Made by a program: the position numbers and the translations under genes. A stretch of DNA of 64,000 nucleotides from Catellatospora methionotrophica (GTDB lineage Bacteria; Actinomycetota; Actinomycetes; Mycobacteriales; Micromonosporaceae), in assembly GCF_011297335.1 (NCBI RefSeq), contig NZ_JAAOTJ010000009.1, forward strand, positions 124,001-188,000, given 5' to 3'. Under the pieces are notes generated by a model, which worked only from the letters and a program-made list of their open reading frames with translations, was not told the DNA's origin and searched no databases. This document shows positions 61,442 to 64,000 of this stretch, in pieces (the first letter of the stretch is position 1; each line of letters opens with the position of its first letter).

Positions 61442-63235
61442 ATGGGCACTGTGGCTCGCGAGATCAACACGGTGGGCGTGGTCGGCCTCGGCACCATGGG
61501 CGCCGGCATCGTCGAGGTATTCGCGCGCAACGGCCTGGACGTCGTGGCCGTCGAGATCAGCGAGGGCGCGCTGGAACGGGGCCGGGCCAACCTCAGCGGC
61601 TCGACCGACCGCGCGGTGGCCAAGGGCAAGCTGTCGGCGCAGGACCGCGACGCGCTGCACGCCCGGGTCGACTTCCAGGTCGGGCTGGCCGCGCTGCACA
61701 GCGTCGACTTCGTGATCGAGGCCGTGCCCGAGCACCTGGACCTCAAGCAGGCGATCTTCGCCGAGCTGGACAAGGTCTGCCCGCCACACGCCATCCTGGC
61801 CACCAACACCAGCTCGCTGTCGGTCACCGAGATCTCGGTGGCCACCCACCGGCCCCACCAGGTCATCGGCGTGCACTTCTTCAACCCCGCGCCGGTCATG
61901 AAGCTGGTCGAGATCATCCGTACCGTGGTGACCGCGCCGGAGGTCGTCGCCGACGTGGAGGCGCTGTGCGCCCGCCTCGGCAAGACCGACGTGACCATCA
62001 GTGACCGGGCCGGGTTCATCGCCAACGCCCTGCTGTTCGGCTACCTGAACCACGCCGTGACGATGTTCGAGAACCACTACGCCACCCGCGAGGACATCGA
62101 CGTGGCCATGAAGCAGGGCTGCGGCCTGCCGATGGGCCCGCTCGCGCTGATGGACCTGATCGGCCTGGACACGGCGTACGAGATCCTCGACACGATGTAC
62201 CGCCGCGGCGGCCGCGACCGGCGGCACGCCCCGGCTCCGCTGCTCAAGCAGATGGTCACCGCGGGCCTGCTCGGCCGCAAGACCGGGCGCGGCTTCTACA
62301 CGTACACCAAGCAGGGTTCGCCGGTCGTCGTCGCCGACGAGCTGACCCCGGCCACGGGCGCGCACGAGGCCGCCGCGCGGCCGATCGGCACGGTCGGCAT
62401 CGTCGGCTCGGGCACCATGGCCACCGGCATCATCGAGGTCTTCGCCAAGGCGGGGTACGAGGTGCTGAGCGTGACCCGTGGCGCGGAGAAGTCCGCGAAG
62501 GTCTGCGAGAGCGTCAAGGTCTCGCTGAACAAGGCCGTGGTGCGCGGCAAGCTCACCGAGGCCGAGCGCGACGCGGCCATCGGCCGGATCACCTGGTCCA
62601 CCAATCTGGACCACCTGGCCGACGTGGACATGGTCGTCGAGGCCGTCGTCGAGGAGCTGACCGTCAAGAAGGCACTGTTCGCGAGCCTCGACGAGATCTG
62701 CAAGCCGGGCACCGTACTGGCCACGACCACCTCCAGCCTGCCGGTCGTCGAGTGCGCCATGGCCACCCACCGCCCCGCGGACGTGGTCGGCCTGCACTTC
62801 TTCAACCCCGCCCAGGTCATGCCGCTGATCGAGGTCGTCGCGACCATCCGTACCAGCGCCGCGACCCTGGCCACGGCCGACGCGGTCGTCTCCAGCCTCG
62901 GCAAGACCGCCGTCGACTGCGCCGACCGCGCGGGCTTCATCGTCAACGCGCTGCTGTTCCCGTACCTGAACGACGCGGTGAAGATGCTGGAGGCCAGCTA
63001 CGCCACCGCCGACGACATCGACGCCGCCATGAAGCTCGGCTGCGGCTACCCCATGGGCCCGTTCGAACTCCTCGACGTCGTCGGCCTCGACGTCTCCCTC
63101 GCCATCCAGCGCGAGCTCTACCTCGAACTCCGCGAACCCGGCTTCTCCCCGGCCCCCCTCCTGGAACACCTGGTCACCGCCGGCTACCTCGGCCGCAAAA
63201 CCGGCCGCGGCTTCCGCGACCACACCCACCGCTGA
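61442..63235 (+). CDS. Fused double 3-hydroxyacyl-CoA dehydrogenase
   Basis: A 597-residue protein made of two complete 3-hydroxybutyryl-CoA-dehydrogenase modules. Module 1 (about 1-300) has GVVGLGTMGAGIVEVFARNG, ATNTSSLSVTEISVATHRP, GVHFFNPAPVMKLVEIIRT and GYLNHAVTMFENHYATREDI. Module 2 (about 310-597) has GIVGSGTMATGIIEVFAKAG, TTTSSLPVVECAMATHRP, GLHFFNPAQVMPLIEVVATI and PYLNDAVKMLEASYATADDI. Both keep the catalytic His, Ser and Asn. Each ends in LLGRKTGRGFYTYT or YLGRKTGRGFRDHT. It probably dimerises internally and serves beta-oxidation or the ethylmalonyl-CoA pathway. GGGAG precedes ATG 61442. Confidence 0.93.
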   Translation: MGTVAREINTVGVVGLGTMGAGIVEVFARNGLDVVAVEISEGALERGRANLSGSTDRAVAKGKLSAQDRDALHARVDFQVGLAALHSVDFVIEAVPEHLDLKQAIFAELDKVCPPHAILATNTSSLSVTEISVATHRPHQVIGVHFFNPAPVMKLVEIIRTVVTAPEVVADVEALCARLGKTDVTISDRAGFIANALLFGYLNHAVTMFENHYATREDIDVAMKQGCGLPMGPLALMDLIGLDTAYEILDTMYRRGGRDRRHAPAPLLKQMVTAGLLGRKTGRGFYTYTKQGSPVVVADELTPATGAHEAAARPIGTVGIVGSGTMATGIIEVFAKAGYEVLSVTRGAEKSAKVCESVKVSLNKAVVRGKLTEAERDAAIGRITWSTNLDHLADVDMVVEAVVEELTVKKALFASLDEICKPGTVLATTTSSLPVVECAMATHRPADVVGLHFFNPAQVMPLIEVVATIRTSAATLATADAVVSSLGKTAVDCADRAGFIVNALLFPYLNDAVKMLEASYATADDIDAAMKLGCGYPMGPFELLDVVGLDVSLAIQRELYLELREPGFSPAPLLEHLVTAGYLGRKTGRGFRDHTHR

Positions 63236-63241
63236 TCCGGC

Positions 63242-63305
63242 ATCTTGCGCGGGTTGTCGGGAGACACGCCCTAATCGGGCATATGCCCAACAGTCCGCGC
63301 AAGAT
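63242..63305. repeat. Intergenic inverted repeat (family E)
   Basis: Arms ATCTTGCGCGG (63242-63252) and CCGCGCAAGAT (63295-63305) are exact complements around a 42-nt interior that itself holds CGGGCATATGCCC near 63276-63288, another palindrome. It follows the double dehydrogenase by 6 nt. Confidence 0.6.
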
Positions 63306-63310
63306 CGTTG

Positions 63311-63336
63311 AGATACGGCGCACGCCGCCGTATCTT
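63311..63336 (+). promoter_or_regulatory. Inverted repeat overlapping the -10 of the next gene
   Basis: AGATACGGCG (63311-63320) and CGCCGTATCT (63326-63335) are exact complements with a 5-nt loop. The right arm contains TATCTT (63331-63336), a -10 hexamer that ends 6 nt before ATG 63343. It may be an operator, or part of a leaderless promoter whose palindrome is structural. Confidence 0.6.
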
Positions 63337-63342
63337 GGGGAC

Positions 63343-63669
63343 ATGAGTCCGCGTCGTAACAACAAGAAGGATCGCCCGGAGCGCGATCTTGACGAAGCCA
63401 TGTCGCGACGCGGGGTGGAGTACGTCCATGACGATCCCGACGGGGAGTTCACCGTCCGGCATCTGAGTGGTGAGCGGTCCGACAAGACCTACAAGTGCCC
63501 CGGGTGCCACCAGGAGATCCGGCCGGGCGTGCCGCACGTGGTCGCGTGGCCGTCGCAGGGCTGGGGTGACGCGGGCGACCGCAGGCACTGGCACAGCAGC
63601 TGCTGGGGGAGTCGTCACCAGCGCAAACCCAACGTCGAACGGTCCCGCAACGCGCCCCGTTACGGCTGA
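63343..63669 (+). CDS. Small basic protein with a zinc-ribbon-like CxxC motif
   Basis: A 108-residue protein, highly charged at the N-terminus (MSPRRNNKKDRPERDLDEAM), with VRHLSGERSDKTYKCPGCHQ and HWHSSCWGSRHQRK. CPGCHQEIRPGVPHVV, then a later His and Cys (HWHSSC), looks like a short treble-clef or zinc ribbon. The function is unknown. It may bind nucleic acid, an inference from charge and zinc ligands. The ATG is 6 nt after TATCTT, so it looks leaderless. Confidence 0.8.
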   Translation: MSPRRNNKKDRPERDLDEAMSRRGVEYVHDDPDGEFTVRHLSGERSDKTYKCPGCHQEIRPGVPHVVAWPSQGWGDAGDRRHWHSSCWGSRHQRKPNVERSRNAPRYG

Positions 63670-63735
63670 CGGCCCCGGTGTGATCACCGTGACGTCCGGG
63701 GGTGTGGCGGGCCGCCGCGCGGGCAGACTGTAGGC

Positions 63736-64000
63736 GTGACCGCGATCCGTGCCAACTCGATCCTGCCCGCCCGGCGCCAGGACATCGAACTGCATACCGC
63801 CGACGGGTTGAAGCTGGTCGGGGAGCTGGCGCTGCCCGCCGACCGCGACCCGGTCGCCACCCTGATCTGCCTGCACCCGCTGCCGACACACGGCGGCATG
63901 ATGGACAGCCACGTCTACCGCAAGGCCGCCTGGCGGCTGCCCGCGCTGGCCGGGATCGCCGTGCTGCGCTTCAACACCCGCGGCACCTCCAGCGTGCGCG
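63736..64000 (+). CDS. Alpha/beta-hydrolase/serine aminopeptidase-like protein (N-terminal part)
   Basis: An incomplete gene of at least 88 codons, cut by the window end. VTAIRANSILPARRQDIELH is followed by KLVGELALP, LICLHPLPTHGGMMDSHVYR and AVLRFNTRGTSS, which match the oxyanion-hole strand and the Arg-Gly-x-x-x-Ser turn of serine-aminopeptidase hydrolases. The nucleophile elbow is outside the window. CAGACT (63724-63729) ends 6 nt before GTG 63736, so it may be leaderless. Confidence 0.8.
   Translation, partial: MTAIRANSILPARRQDIELHTADGLKLVGELALPADRDPVATLICLHPLPTHGGMMDSHVYRKAAWRLPALAGIAVLRFNTRGTSSVR

Overview
The window is high-GC actinobacterial chromosome. GTG and TTG starts, actinobacterial gene families (LysA with an MRAHEAG-type start, Arg-rich Rho, DUF2550, NucS) and the housekeeping gene order suggest Micromonosporaceae, perhaps near Catellatospora or Micromonospora. 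The genus is an inference. The backbone matches the Mycobacterium tuberculosis stretch from argS to murA: argS-lysA-hom-thrC-thrB-rho-rpmE-prfA-prmC-sua5-atp operon-DUF2550-cobO-murA, with nucS further on. Genus-specific genes are inserted at several points.

Layout. 1-4.5 kb: 5' part of murB (minus), small genes, a VOC protein, an orphan Cys-rich protein, tRNA-Arg(CCG) and a DUF3105-DUF305 membrane pair. 4.5-16.4 kb: argS, lysA, hom, thrC, then an insert (MFS exporter, SPFH protein with an Arc-like regulator, small membrane protein), then thrB and rho. 16.6-22.9 kb: a secreted glycosidase/metallophosphoesterase, a Uma2 protein and a T4-like RNA repair pair (Rnl1-type ligase and Pnkp). 23.1-29.6 kb: rpmE, prfA, an ABC-2 exporter operon, prmC, sua5 and a tyrosine phosphatase. 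29.7-39.9 kb: the F1Fo ATP synthase locus, with a lipoprotein gene inserted upstream and an LCP gene between atpD and atpC. 39.9-48.4 kb: two further ABC-2 exporters, a VOC gene, cobO, murA and a 3-hydroxybutyryl-CoA dehydrogenase. 48.5-50.5 kb: a MeaA-type ethylmalonyl-CoA mutase. 50.6-55.9 kb: an operon around an FtsK-like ATPase with no recognised partners. 56-64 kb: nucS, an aldehyde dehydrogenase, an SDR, a DraRnl-type RNA ligase, hydrolases and a fused double 3-hydroxyacyl-CoA dehydrogenase.

Themes. Cell-wall precursor synthesis (murA, murB, LCP), Asp-family amino acids (lysA, hom, thrC, thrB), translation and transcription termination (argS, rpmE, prfA, prmC, sua5, rho), energy (atp) and the ethylmalonyl-CoA route (meaA with 3-hydroxyacyl-CoA dehydrogenases, and cobO supplying adenosylcobalamin) are represented. 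Two unrelated RNA ligases plus a polynucleotide kinase-phosphatase suggest an RNA repair capacity.

Two genome-scale signals stand out. About 18 genes have a TANNNT/CANNNT hexamer ending 6 or 7 nt before the start codon, the architecture of leaderless mRNAs, and this revises several starts (murB, thrB, murA, the SDR, two ABC ATPases). Several families of perfect or near-perfect intergenic hairpins recur in unrelated gaps. No insertion sequence, prophage, CRISPR array or rRNA was seen.
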